Below are positions 11,355-24,239 of a DNA stretch of 64,000 nucleotides, piece after piece. Where the stretch lies: the NCBI GenBank assembly GCA_026545765.1, contig CM048839.1:63971187-64035186 (forward strand), written 5' to 3'. Every line of letters begins with the position of its first letter. Positions within the stretch are counted from its first letter, which is position 1. A model generated the notes under the pieces. That model ran no database searches. It worked only from the letters and a program-made list of their open reading frames with translations, and was not told the DNA's origin. The stretch is from Plantago major. Lineage: Eukaryota > Streptophyta > Magnoliopsida > Lamiales > Plantaginaceae. Made by a program: the position numbers and the translations under genes.

Positions 11355-12000
11355 GGAGAAGTCAATTTGAGATTTAAACAACACATCGGAGGGGTAATAA
11401 AATAACAAACGAAAAACACTACTTGAGAGTTAAACAATACACAAAAGGAGAGGGATAAACAACAAACGAACAACACCACTCGAGAGATAAACAACACATC
11501 AAAGGCGTGGGATAATGTCAAACGAAGAAGTCTATTCATGATTTAAACAATACAGAGAAGGAGTAAGAGTATCACAAATGAAGAACTCTACTTGAGAGTT
11601 AAACCACACACATAAGGAGTAGGATAAAAAACAAATGTAAAATTCTACTCGAGAGTTAAACAACAGAATAAAGGAGTGGGATAATTACAAATGGAGAAGT
11701 CAATTTGAGATTGAAACAACACATCGGAGGCGTAATAAAATAACAAACGAAAAACACTACTTGAGAGTTAAACAATACACAAAAGGAGAGGGATAAACAA
11801 CAAACGAACAACACCACTCAAGAGATAAACAACACATCAAAGGCGTGGGATAATGTCAAAGGAAGAAGTCTATTCAAGATTTAAACAATACAGAGAAGGA
11901 GTAAGAGTATCACAAATGAAGAACTCTACTTGAGAGTTAAACCACACACATAACGAGTAGGATAAAAAACAAATGTAAAATTCTACTCGAGAGTTAAACA
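11299..12000 (+). repeat. Block duplication, partial third copy
   Basis: Shares GAGATTGAAACAAC (about 11,709), CAAAGGAAGAAG (about 11,858) and the E/F hybrid with the two 2.6 kb blocks. CATAACGAGTAGG at about 11,950 matches the first block (about 4,072), not the second. Confidence 0.75.
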
Positions 12001-12370
12001 ACACAATAAAGGAGTGGGATAATTACAAATGGAGAAGTCAATTTGAGATTTAAACAACACATCGGAGGGGTAATAAAATAACAAACGAACAACACCACTC
12101 GACAGATAAACAACACATCAAAGGAGTTGGATAATGTCAAACAAAGAAGTCTATTTGAGATTTAAACAATGCACAGAAAGAGTAAGAGTATCACAAACGA
12201 AGAACTCTACTTGAGAGTTAAACAAAACACATAAGGAGTGGGATAAACAACAAATGTAAAATTCTCAAGAGTTAAACAACACAATAAAGGAGGAATAATT
12301 ACAAATGGAGAAGTCAATATGAGACTTAAACAACACATCGGAGGGGTAATAAAATGACAAACGAAAAACT

Positions 12371-12464
12371 ATATTTTGTTTTTTTTATATTAAGGCGGTG
12401 TCAATCTCCTATTATTAAAGAAAAACCATAAACTCACGAGGTTTTATAAGAACAATGAAAAACT
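12371..12464 (-). repeat. L-type insert, GGTG subtype
   Basis: 94 bp, with TCAATCTCC and GAGGTTTTATAAG. Confidence 0.9.
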
Positions 12465-13139
12465 CTACTTGAGAGTGAAACAATACACAAAAGGAGTGGG
12501 ATAAACAAAAAACGAAAACACCACTCGAGAGATAAACAACACATCAAAGGCGTGGGATAATGTCAAACGACGAAGTCTATTCAAGATTTAAACAATACGG
12601 AGAAGGAGTAAGAGTATCACAAACGAAGAACTCTACTTCAGAGATAAACCACACACATAAGGAGTAGGATAAAAAACAAATGTAAAATTCTACTCGAGAG
12701 TTAAACAACAGAATAAAGGAGTGGGATAATTACAAATGGAGAAGTCAATTTGAGATTTAAACAACACATCGGAGGGGTAATAAAATAACAAACGAAAAAC
12801 ACTACTTGAGAGTTAAACAATACACAAAAGGAGAGGGATAAACAACAAACGAACAACACTACTCGAGAGATAAACAACACATCAAAGGAGTTGGATAATG
12901 TCAAACGAAGAAGTCTATTCGAGATTTAAACAATACACAGAAGGAGTAAGAGTATCACAAACGAAGAACTCTACTTGAGAGTTAAACCACACACATAAGG
13001 AGTGGGATAAACAACAAATGTAAAATTCTACTCGAGAGTTAAACAACACAATAAAGGAGTGGAATAATTACAAATGGAGAAGTCAATATGAGACTTAAAC
13101 AACACATCGGAGGGGTAATAAAATGACAAATGAAAAACT

Positions 13140-13233
13140 ATATTTTGTTTTTTTTATATTAAGGCGGTGTCAATCTCCTATTATTAAAGAAAAACCATAA
13201 ACTCACGAGGTTTTATAAGAACAATGAAAAACT
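13140..13233 (-). repeat. L-type insert, GGTG subtype
   Basis: 94 bp, same private changes as 12,371; the left flank reads AAATGAAAAACT. Confidence 0.9.
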
Positions 13234-13567
13234 CTACTTGAGAGTGAAACAATACACAAAAGGAGTGGGATAAACAAAAAACGAAAACACCACTCGAGAG
13301 ATAAACAACACATCAAAGGCGTGGGATAATGTCAAACGAAGAAGTCTATTCAAGATTTAAACAATACAGAAGGAGTAAGAGTATCATAAACGAAGAACTC
13401 TACTTGAGAGTTAAACCACACACATAAGGAGTGGGATACACAACAAATGTAAAATTCTACTGAGAGTTAAACAACACAATAAAGGAGTGGAATAATTACA
13501 AATGGAGAAGTCAATTTGAGATTTAAACAACACATCGGAGGGGTAATAAAATGACAAACGAAAAACT

Positions 13568-13661
13568 ATATTTTGTTTTTTTTATATTAAGGCGGAGTCA
13601 AGCTCCTATTATTAAAGAAAAACCATAAACTCACGAGGGTTTATAAGAACAACGAAAAACT
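13568..13661 (-). repeat. L-type insert
   Basis: 94 bp, GGCGGAG form; lies 3,631 bp from its counterpart at 9,937. Confidence 0.9.
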
Positions 13662-13719
13662 CTACTTGAGAGTGAAACAATACACAAAAGGAGTGGGATA
13701 AACAAAAAACGAAAACACC

Positions 13720-14625
13720 ACTCGAGAGATAAACAACACATCAAAGGCGTGGGATAATGTCAAACGAAGAAGTCTATTCAAGATTTAAACAATACTGAGA
13801 AGGAGTAAGATTATCACAAACGGAGAACTCTACTTGAGAGTTAAACCACAAACATAAGGAGTAGGATAAAAAACAACTGTAAAATTCTACTCGAGAGTTA
13901 AACAACAGAATAAAGGAGTGGGATAATTACAAATGGAGAAGTCAATTTGAGATTTAAACAACACATCGGAGGGGTAATAAAATAACAAACGAAAAACACT
14001 ATTTGAGAGTTAAACAATACACAAAAGGAGAGGGATAAACTACAAACGAACAACACCACTCGAGAGATAAACAACACATCAAAGGCGTGGGATAATGTCA
14101 AACGAAGAAGTCTATTCAAGATTTAAACAATACAGAGAAGGAGTAAGAGTATCACAAACGAAGAACTCTACTTCAGAGATAAACCACACACATAAGGAGT
14201 AGGATAAAAAACAAATGTAAAATTCTACTCGAGAGTTAAACAACAGAATAAAGGAGTGGGATAATTACAAATGGAGAAGTCAATTTGAGATTTAAACAAC
14301 ACATCGGAGGGGTAATAAAATAACAAACGAAAAACACTACTTGAGAGTTAAACAATACACAAAAGGAGAGGGATAAACAACAAACGAACAACACTACTCG
14401 AGAGATAAACAACACATCAAAGGAGTTGGATAATGTCAAACGAAGAAGTCTATTCGAGATTTAAATAATACACAGAAGGAGTAAGAGTATCACAAACGAA
14501 GAACTCTACTTGAGAGTTAAACCACACACATAAGGAGTGGGATAAACAACAAATGTAAAATTCTACTCGAGAGTTAAACAACACAATAAAGGAGTGGAAT
14601 AATTACAAATGGAGAAGTCAATTTG
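13720..14625 (+). repeat. 0.9 kb block, copy 2
   Basis: Counterpart of 10,090-10,995. Part of it is repeated once more from about 14,830 (markers at 14,902 and 15,144). Confidence 0.75.
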
Positions 14626-14674
14626 AGATTTAAACAACACATCGGAGGGGTAATAAAATGACAAACGAAAAACT

Positions 14675-14768
14675 ATATTTTGTTTTTTTTATATTAAGGC
14701 GGAGTCAAGCTCCTATTATTAAAGAAAAACCATAAACTCACGAGGGTTTATAAGAACAACGAAAAACT
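14675..14768 (-). repeat. L-type insert
   Basis: 94 bp, GGCGGAG form, 3' flank AACAACG. Confidence 0.9.
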
Positions 14769-15781
14769 CTACTTGAGAGTGAAACAATACACAAAAGGAG
14801 TGGGATAAACAAAAAACGAAAACACCACTCGAGAGATAAACAACACATCAAAGGCGTGGGATAATGTCAAACGAAGAAGTCTATTCAAGATTTAAACAAT
14901 ACTGAGAAGGAGTAAGATTATCACAAACGGAGAACTCTACTTGAGAGTTAAACCACAAACATAAGGAGTAGGATAAAAAACAACTGTAAAATTCTACTCG
15001 AGAGTTAAACAACAGAATAAAGGAGTGGGATAATTACAAATGGAGAAGTCAATTTGAGATTTAAACAACACATCGGAGGGGTAATAAAATAACAAACGAA
15101 AAACACTATTTGAGAGTTAAACAATACACAAAAGGAGAGGGATAAACTACAAACGAACAACACCACTCGAGAGATAAACAACACAACAAAGGAGTGGGAT
15201 AATGTCAAACGAAGAAGTCTATTCGAGATTTAAACAATATACAGAAGGAGTAAGAGTATCACAAATGAAGAACTCTACTTCAGAGATAAACCACACACAT
15301 AAGTAGTAGGATAAAAAACAAATGTAAAATTCTACTCGAGAGTTAAACAACAGAATAAAGGAGTGGGATAATTACAAATGGAGAAGTCAATTTGAGATTT
15401 AAACAACACATCAGAGGGGTAATAAAATAACAAACGAAAAACACTACTTGAGAGTTAAACAATACACAAAAGGAGAGGGATAAACAACAAACGAACAAAA
15501 CTACTCGAGAGATAAACAACACATCAAAGGAGTTGGATAATGTCAAACGAAGAAGTCTATTCGAGATTTAAATAATACACAGAAGCAGTAAGAGTATCAC
15601 AAACGAAGAACTCTACTTGAGAGTTAAACCACACACATAAGGAGTGGGATAAACAACAAATGTAAAATTCTACTCGAGAGTTAAACAACACAATAAAGGA
15701 GTGGAATAATTACAAATGGAGAAGTCAATTTGAGACTTAAACAACACATCGGAGGGGTAATAAAATGACAAACGAAAAACT

Positions 15782-15874
15782 ATATTTTGTTTTTTTTATA
15801 TTAAGGCGTGTCAAGCTCCTATTATTAAAGAAAAACCATAAACTCACGAGGGTTTATAAGAACAACGAAAAACT
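15782..15874 (-). repeat. L-type insert, GGCGTG subtype
   Basis: 93 bp; the neighbouring unit shares the AAATAATACACAG form of D with the copy at 11,045, so these belong to one duplicated haplotype. Confidence 0.9.
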
Positions 15875-16216
15875 CTACTTGAGAGTGAAACAATACACAA
15901 AAGGAGTGGGATAAACAAAAAACGAAAACACCACTCGAGAGATAAACAACACATCAAAGGCGTGGGATAATGTCAAACGAAGAAGTCTATTCAAGATTTA
16001 AACAATACAGAGAAGGAGTAAGAGTATCACAAACGAAGAACTCTACTTGAGAGTTAAACCACACACCTAAGGAGTGGGATAAACAACAAATGTAAAATTC
16101 TACTCGAGAGTTAAACAACAGAATAAAGGAGTGGGATAATTACAAATGGAGAAGTCAATTTGAGATTTAAACACACATCGGAGGGTTAATAAAATGACAA
16201 ACGAAAAACTCTACTT

Positions 16217-16291
16217 TGTTTTTTTATATTATATTATTAAAGAAAACCATAAACTCACGAGGTTTATAAGAACAACGAAAAAACTCTACTT
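16217..16291 (-). repeat. Chimeric, shortened insert (M left end, L right part)
   Basis: 75 bp. The left junction is M-type (CTCTACTTTGTTTT) while TTAAAGAAAACC and CACGAGG are L-type. The central hairpin segment is missing. It lies close to the change-over from L to M copies. Confidence 0.8.
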
Positions 16292-16622
16292 GAGAGTTAA
16301 ACAATACACAAAAGGAGTGGTATAAACAACAAATGAAGACACCACTCGAGAGATAAACAACACATCAAAGGCGTGGGATAATGTCAAACGAAGAAGTCTA
16401 TTCAAGATTTAAACAATACAGAGAAGGAGTAAGAGTATCACAAACGAAGAACTCTACTTGAGAGTTAAACCACACACCTAAGGAGTGGGATAAACAACAA
16501 ATGTAAAATTCTACTCGAGAGTTAAACAACACAATAAAGGAGTGGAATAATTACAAATGGAGAAGTCAATTTGAGACTTAAACAACACATCGGAGGGGTA
16601 ATAAAATGACAAACGAAAAACT

Positions 16623-16716
16623 ATATTTTGTTTTTTTTATATTAAGGCGGAGTCAAGCTCCTATTATAAAAGAAAAACCATAAACTCACGAGGGTTTATA
16701 AGAACAACGAAAAACT
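16623..16716 (-). repeat. Last L-type insert
   Basis: 94 bp, with CTATTATAAAAG in the body. All later full copies are M-type. Confidence 0.9.
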
Positions 16717-17058
16717 CTACTTGAGAGGGAAACAATACACAAAAGGAGTCGGATAAACAAAAAACGAAAACACCACTCGAGAGATAAACAACGCATCAAA
16801 GGCGTGGGATAATGTCAAACGAAGAAGTCTATTCAAGATTTAAACAATACAGAGAAGGAGTAAGAGTATCACAAATGAAGAACTCTACTTGAGAGTTAAA
16901 CCACACACATAAGGAGTAGGATAAAAAACAAATGTAAAATTCTACTCGAGAGTTAAACAACAGAATAAAGGAGTGGGATAATTACAAATGGAGAAGTCAA
17001 TTTGAGATTTAAACACACATCGGAGGGTTAATAAAATGACAAACGAAAAACTCTACTT

Positions 17059-17152
17059 TGTTTTTTTTATATTAAGGTGGAGTCAAGCTCCTATTATTAA
17101 ATAAAAACCATAAACTCACGGGGGTTTATAAGAACAACGAAAAACTATACTT
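17059..17152 (-). repeat. M-type insert
   Basis: 94 bp. M-type hallmarks: left flank AACGAAAAACTCTACTT, T8, AAGGTGGAGTC, TTAAATAAAAACC, CACGGGGG, right flank AACGAAAAACTATACTT. Confidence 0.9.
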
Positions 17153-17487
17153 GAGAGTTAAATAAGACACAAAAGGAGTGGGATAAACAACAAACGAAAA
17201 CACCACTCGAGTGATAACAACACATCAAAGGAGTGCGATAATGTCAAACGAAGAAGTCTATTTGAGATTTAAACAATACAGAGAAGGAGTAAGAGTATCA
17301 GAAACGAAGAACTCTACTTGAGAGTTAAACCACACACATAAGGAGTAGGATAAAAAACAAATGTAAAATTCTACTCGAGAGTTAAACAACAGAATAAAGG
17401 AGTGGGATAATTACAAATGGAGAAGTCAATTTGAGATTTAAACACACATCGGAGGGTTAATAAAATGACAAACGAAAAACTCTACTT

Positions 17488-17581
17488 TGTTTTTTTTATA
17501 TTAAGGTGGAGTCAAGCTCCTATTATTAAATAAAAACCATAAACTCACGGGGGTTTATAAGAACAACGAAAAACTATACTT
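17488..17581 (-). repeat. M-type insert
   Basis: 94 bp, T8 form, exactly 429 bp after the previous copy; the two units form a direct tandem pair. Confidence 0.9.
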
Positions 17582-18479
17582 GAGAGTTAAATAAGACACA
17601 AAAGGAGTGGGATAAACAACAAACGAAAACAGTACTTGAGAGTTAAACAACACATCAAAGGAGTGGGATAATGTCAAACGAAGAACTCTATTCGAGATTT
17701 AGACAACACACAGAAGGAGTAAGAGTATCACAAACGAAGAACTCTACTTGAGAGTTAAACCACACACATAAGGAGTGGGATAAACAACAAATGTAAAATT
17801 CTACTCGAGAGTTAAACAACACAATAAAGGAGTGGGATAATTACAAATGGAGAAGTCAATTTGAGATTTAAACACACATCGGAGGGTTAATAATATAACA
17901 AACGAAAAACAGTACTTGAGAGTTAAACAATACACAGAAGGAGTAAGAGTATCACAAACGAAGAACTCTACTTGAGAGTTAAACCACACACATAAGGAGT
18001 GGGATAAACAACAAATGTAAAATTCTACTCGAGAGTTAAACAACACAATAAAGGAGTAGGATAATTACAAATGGAGAAGTCAATTTGAGATTTAAACAAC
18101 ACATCGGAGGGGTAATAAAATAACAACCGAAAAATAGTACTTGAGAGTTAAACAATACACAAAAGGAGTGGGATAAACAACAAACGAACAACACCACTCG
18201 AGAGATAAACAACACATCAAAGGAGTGGGATAATGTCAAACGAAGAACTCTATTCGAGATTTAGACAACACACAGAAGGAGTAAGAGTATCACAAACGAA
18301 GAACTCTACTTGAGAGTTAAACCACACACATAAGGAGTGGGATAAACAACAAATGTAAAATTCTACTCGAGAGTTAAACAACACAATAAAGGAGTAGGAT
18401 AATTACAAATGGAGAAGTCAATTTGAGATTTAAACACACATCGGAGGGTTAATAAAATGACAAACGAAAAACTCTACTT

Positions 18480-18573
18480 TGTTTTTTTTATATTAAGGTG
18501 GAGTCAAGCTCCTATTATTAAATAAAAACCATAAACTCACGGGGGTTTATAAGAACAACGAAAAACTATACTT
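18480..18573 (-). repeat. M-type insert
   Basis: 94 bp, T8 form; member of the first copy of the 2,637 bp block. Confidence 0.9.
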
Positions 18574-19584
18574 GAGAGTTAAATAAGACACAAAAGGAGT
18601 GGGATAAACAACAAACGAAAACACCACTCGAGTGATAACAACACATCAAAGGAGTGCGATAATGTCAAACGAAGGAGTCTATTTGAGATTTAAACAATAC
18701 AGAGAAGGAGTAAGAGTATCAGAAACGAAGAACTCTACTTGAGAGTTAAACCACACACATAAGGAGTAGGATAAAAAACAAATGTAAAATTCTACTCGAG
18801 AGTTAAACAACAGAATAAAGGTGTGGGATAATTACAAATGGAGAAGTCAATTTGAGATTAAAACAACACATCGGAGGGGTAATAAAATAACAAACGAAAA
18901 ACACTACTTGAGAGTTAAACAATACACAAAAGGAGTGGGATAAACAACAAACGAACAACACCACTCGAGAGATAAACAACACATCAAAGGAGTGGGATAA
19001 TGTCAAACGAAGAACTCTATTCGAGATTTAGACAATACACAGAAGGAGTAAGAGTATCACAAACGAAGAACTCTACTTGAGAGTTAAACCACACACATAA
19101 GGAGTGGGATAAACAACAAATGTAAAATTCTACTCGAGAGTTAAACAACAGAATAAAGGAGTGGGATAGTTACAAATGGAGAAGTCAATTTGAGATTTAA
19201 ACAACACATCGGAGGGGTAATAAAATAACAAACGAAAAACACTACTTGAGAGTTAAACAATACACAAAAGGAGTGGGATAAACAACAAACGAACAACACC
19301 ACTCGAGAGATAAACAACACTTCAAAGGAGTGGGATAATGTCAAACGAAGAACTCTATTCGAGATTTAGAGAATACACAGAAGGAGTAAGAGTATCACAA
19401 ACGAAGAACTCTACTTGAGAGTTAAAACACACACATAAGGAGTGGGATAAACAACAAATGTAAAATTGTACTCGAGAGTTAAACAACACAATAAAGGAGT
19501 GGGATAATTACAAATGGAGAAGTCAATTTGAGATTTAAACACACATCGGAGGGTTAATAAAATGACAAACGAAAAACTCTACTT

Positions 19585-19678
19585 TGTTTTTTATATATTA
19601 AGGTGGAGTCAAGCTCCTATTATTAAATAAAAACCATAAACTCACGGGGGTTTATAAGAACAACGAAAAACTATACTT
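19585..19678 (-). repeat. M-type insert, T6 subtype
   Basis: 94 bp; TTTTTTATATATTAAGG replaces the T8 ATATTAAGG form. Confidence 0.9.
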
Positions 19679-20013
19679 GAGAGTTAAATAAGACACAAAA
19701 GGAGTGGGATAAACAACAAACGAAAACACCACTCGAGTGATAACAACACATCAAAGGAGTGCGATAATGTCAAACGAAGGAGTCTATTTGAGATTTAAAC
19801 AATACAGAGAAGGAGTAAGAGTATCAGAAACGAAGAACTCTACTTGAGAGTTAAACCACACACATAAGGAGTGGGATAAACAACAAATGTAAAATTGTAC
19901 TCGAGAGTTAAACAACACAATAAAGGAGTGGGATAATTACAAATGGAGAAGTCAATTTGAGATTTAAACACACATCGGAGGGTTAATAAAATGACAAACG
20001 AAAAACTCTACTT

Positions 20014-20107
20014 TGTTTTTTATATATTAAGGTGGAGTCAAGCTCCTATTATTAAATAAAAACCATAAACTCACGGGGGTTTATAAGAACAACGAAAAAC
20101 TATACTT
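20014..20107 (-). repeat. M-type insert, T6 subtype
   Basis: 94 bp, 429 bp after the copy at 19,585 and of the same subtype. Confidence 0.9.
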
Positions 20108-21118
20108 GAGAGTTAAATAAGACACAAAAGGAGTGGGATAAACAACAAACGAAAACACCACTCGAGTGATAACAACACATCAAAGGAGTGCGATAATGTC
20201 AAACGAAGGAGTCTATTTGAGATTTAAACAATACAGAGAAGGAGTAAGAGTATCAGAAACGAAGAACTCTACTTGAGAGTTAAACCACACACATAAGGAG
20301 TAGGATAAAAAACAAATGTAAAATTCTACTCGAGAGTTAAACAACAGAATAAAGGAGTGGGATAATTACAAATGGAGAAGTCAATTTGAGATTTAAACAA
20401 CACATCGGAGGGGTAATAAAATAACAAACGAAAAACACTACTTGAGAGTTAAACAATACACAAAAGGAGTGGGATAAACAACAAACGAACAACACCACTC
20501 GAGAGATAAACAACACATCAAAGGAGTGGGATAATGTCAAACGAAGAACTCTATTCGAGATTTAAACAATACACAGAAGGAGTAAGAGTATCACAAACGA
20601 AGAACTCTACTTGAGAGTTAAACCACACACATAAGGAGTGGGATAAACAACAAATGTAAAATTCTACTCGAGAGTTAAACAACAGAATAAAGGAGTAGGA
20701 TAATTACAAATGGAGAAGTCAATTTGAGATTTAAACAACACATCGGAGGGGTAATAAAATAACAACCGAAAAATAGTACTTGAGAGTTAAACAATACACA
20801 AAAGGAGTGGGATAAACAACAAACGAACAACACCACTCGAGAGATAAACAACACATCAAAGGAGTGGGATAATGTCAAACGAAGAACTCTATTCGAGATT
20901 TAGACAACACACAGAAGGAGTAAGAGTATCACAAACGAAGAACTCTACTTGAGAGTTAAACCACACACATAAGGAGTGGGATAAACAACAAATGTAAAAT
21001 TCTACTCGAGAGTTAAACAACACAATAAAGGAGTAGGATAATTACAAATGGAGAAGTCAATTTGAGATTTAAACACACATCGGAGGGTTAATAAAATGAC
21101 AAACGAAAAACTCTACTT

Positions 21119-21212
21119 TGTTTTTTTTATATTAAGGTGGAGTCAAGCTCCTATTATTAAATAAAAACCATAAACTCACGGGGGTTTATAAGAACAACGA
21201 AAAACTATACTT
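21119..21212 (-). repeat. M-type insert
   Basis: 94 bp, T8 form; counterpart of 18,480 in the second copy of the 2,637 bp block (offset 2,639). Confidence 0.9.
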
Positions 21213-22221
21213 GAGAGTTAAATAAGACACAAAAGGAGTGGGATAAACAACAAACGAAAACACCACTCGAGTGATAACAACACATCAAAGGAGTGCGATA
21301 ATGTCAAACGAAGGAGTCTATTTGAGATTTAAACAATACAGAGAAGGAGTAAGAGTATCAGAAACGAAGAACTCTACTTGAGAGTTAAACCACACATAAG
21401 GAGTAGGATAAAAAACAAATGTAAAATTCTACTCGAGAGTTAAACAACAGAATAAAGGTGTGGGATAATTACAAATGGAGAAGTCAATTTGAGATTAAAA
21501 CAACACATCGGAGGGGTAATAAAATAACAAACGAAAAACACTACTTGAGAGTTAAACAATACACAAAAGGAGTGGGATAAACAACAAACGAACAACACCA
21601 CTCGAGAGATAAACAACACATCAAAGGAGTGGGATAATGTCAAACGAAGAACTCTATTCGAGATTTAGACAATACACAGAAGGAGTAAGAGTATCACAAA
21701 CGAAGAACTCTACTTGAGAGTTAAACCACACACATAAGGAGTGGGATAAACAACAAATGTAAAATTCTACTCGAGAGTTAAACAATAGAATAAAGGAGTG
21801 GGATAATTACAAATGGAGAAGTCAATTTGAGATTTAAACAACACATCGGAGGGGTAATAAAATAACAAACGAAAAACACTACTTGAGAGTTAAACAATAC
21901 ACAAAAGGAGTGGGATAAACAACAAACGAACAACACCACTCGAGAGATAAACAACACTTCAAAGGAGTGGGATAATGTCAAACGAAGAACTCTATTCGAG
22001 ATTTAGAGAATACACAGAAGGAGTAAGAGTATCACAAACGAAGAACTCTACTTGAGAGTTAAACCACACACATAAGGAGTGGGATAAACAACAAATGTAA
22101 AATTGTACTCGAGAGTTAAACAACACAATAAAGGAGTGGGATAATTACAAATGGAGAAGTCAATTTGAGATTTAAACACACATCGGAGGGTTAATAAAAT
22201 GACAAACGAAAAACTCTACTT

Positions 22222-22315
22222 TGTTTTTTATATATTAAGGTGGAGTCAAGCTCCTATTATTAAATAAAAACCATAAACTCACGGGGGTTTATAAGAACAA
22301 CGAAAAACTATACTT
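22222..22315 (-). repeat. M-type insert, T6 subtype
   Basis: 94 bp; counterpart of 19,585 (offset 2,637). Confidence 0.9.
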
Positions 22316-22651
22316 GAGAGTTAAATAAGACACAAAAGGAGTGGGATAAACAACAAACGAAAACACCACTCGAGTGATAACAACACATCAAAGGAGTGCG
22401 ATAATGTCAAACGAAGAAGTCTATTTGAGATTTAAACAATACAGAGAAGGAGTAAGAGTATCAGAAACGAAGAACTCTACTTGAGAGTTAAACCACACAC
22501 ATAAGGAGTGGGATAAACAACAAATGTAAAATTGTACTCGAGAGTTAAACAACACAATAAAGGAGTAGGATAATTACAAATGGAGAAGTCAATTTGAGAT
22601 TTAAACACACATCGGAGGGTTAATAAAATAACAAACGAAAAAACTCTACTT

Positions 22652-22713
22652 TGTTTTATTAAATAAAACCATAAACTCACGGGGGTTTATAAGAACAACG
22701 AAAAACTATATTT
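22652..22713 (-). repeat. M-type insert lacking the central hairpin
   Basis: 62 bp; the T run joins directly to ATTAAATAAAACC, so the GGAG/CTCC hairpin segment is gone. Right flank CTATATTTGAG. Confidence 0.85.
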
Positions 22714-23716
22714 GAGAGTTAAACAAGACACAAAAGGAGTGGGATAAACAACAAACGAAAACACCACTCGAGAGATAACAACACATCAAAGGAGTGCGAT
22801 AATGTCAAACGAAGAAGTCTATTTGAGATTTAAACAATACAGAGAAGGAGTAAGAGTATCAGAAACGAAGAACTCTACTTGAGAGTTAAACCACACACAT
22901 AAGGAGTAGGATAAACACCAAATGTAAAATTCTACTCGAGAGTTAAACAACACAATAAAGGTGTGGGATGATTACAAATGGAGTCAATTTGAGATTTAAA
23001 AAACACATCGGTCGGGTAATAAAATAACAAACGAAAAACACTACTTGAGAGTTAAACAATACACAAAAGGAGTGGGATAAACAACAAACGAACAACACCA
23101 CTCGAGAGATAAACAACACATCAAAGGAGTGGGATAATGTCAAACGAAGAACTCTATTCGAGATTTAAACACATGTATGAGTAAGAGTATCACAAACGAA
23201 GAACTCTACTTGAGAGTTAAACCACACACATAAGGAGTGGGATAAACAACAAATGTAAAATTCTACTCGAGAGTTAAACAACAGAATAAAGGAGTGGGAT
23301 AATTACAAATGGAGAAGTCAATTTGAGATTTAAACAACACATCGGAGGGGTAATAAAATAACAAACGAAAACACTACTTGAGAGTTAAACAATACACAAA
23401 TGGAGTGGGATAAACAACAAACGAACAACACCACTCGAGAGATAAACAACACATCAAAGGAGTGGGATAATGTCAAACGAAGAACTCTATTCGAGATTTA
23501 GAGAATACACAGAAGGAGTAAGAGTATCACAAACGAAGAACTCTACTTGAGAGTTAAAACACACACATAAGGAGTGGGATAAACAACAAATGTAAAATTG
23601 TACTCGAGAGTTAAACAACACAATAAAGGAGTGGGATAATTACAAATGGAGAAGTCAATTTGAGATTTAAACACACATCGGAGGGTTAATAAAATGACAA
23701 ACGAAAAACTCTACTT

Positions 23717-23810
23717 TGTTTTTTATATATTAAGGTGGAGTCAAGCTCCTATTATTAAATAAAAACCATAAACTCACGGGGGTTTATAAGAACAACGAAA
23801 AACTATACTT
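23717..23810 (-). repeat. M-type insert, T6 subtype
   Basis: 94 bp, complete. Confidence 0.9.
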
Positions 23811-24145
23811 GAGAGTTAAATAAGACACAAAAGGAGTGGGATAAACAACAAACGAAAACACCACTCGAGTGATAACAACACATCAAAGGAGTGCGATAAT
23901 GTCAAACGAAGAAGTCTATTCGAGATTTAAACAATACAGAGAAGGAGTAAGAGTATCACAAACGAAGAACTCTACTTGAGAGTTAAACCACACACATAAG
24001 GAGTGGGATAAACAACAAATGTAAAATTGTACTCGAGAGTTAAACAACACAATAAAGGAGTGGGATAATTACAAATGGAGAAGTCAATTTGAGATTTAAA
24101 CACACATCGGAGGGTTAATAAAATGACAAACGAAAAACTCTACTT

Positions 24146-24239
24146 TGTTTTTTATATATTAAGGTGGAGTCAAGCTCCTATTATTAAATAAAAACCATAA
24201 ACTCACGGGGGTTTATAAGAACAACGAAAAACTATACTT
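24146..24239 (-). repeat. M-type insert, T6 subtype
   Basis: 94 bp, 429 bp after the copy at 23,717. Confidence 0.9.

Larger units (their letters stand above)
1..16950. repeat. Zone 1: homogenised array with L-type inserts
   Basis: Units here are near-identical over long stretches. Zone-specific variants include GGAGAGGGATAAACAACA in submonomer B of plain units, AAGGCGTGGGATAATG or GGAGTTGGATAATG in C, and TATTCAAGATTT in D. Nineteen full L-type inserts are present, plus one M-like copy near 5,760 and one chimeric copy near 16,220. Insert-bearing units (about 430 bp) and plain units (338 bp) often alternate, giving a spacing of 766-770 bp (4,116 to 4,885; 14,236 to 15,005). The right boundary is approximate and rests on the change of insert type between 16,716 and 17,059. 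Confidence 0.85.
17950..20587 (+). repeat. 2,637 bp tandem block, copy 1
   Basis: Contains three private markers: AACCGAAAAATAGTACTT (about 18,125), AAAGGTGTGGGATAATT with GAGATTAAAACAAC (about 18,818-18,860), and a D with TTTAGAGAATACAC (about 19,365). All three recur 2,637-2,639 bp later. The block also holds an internal 429 bp duplication (inserts at 19,585 and 20,014). Confidence 0.85.
20588..22620 (+). repeat. 2,637 bp tandem block, copy 2 (incomplete)
   Basis: Repeats the markers of the first copy in order at about 20,764, 21,455-21,500 and 22,002. The match fades at about 22,620, where the first copy has a full insert and this one the 62 bp deleted insert. Confidence 0.85.
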
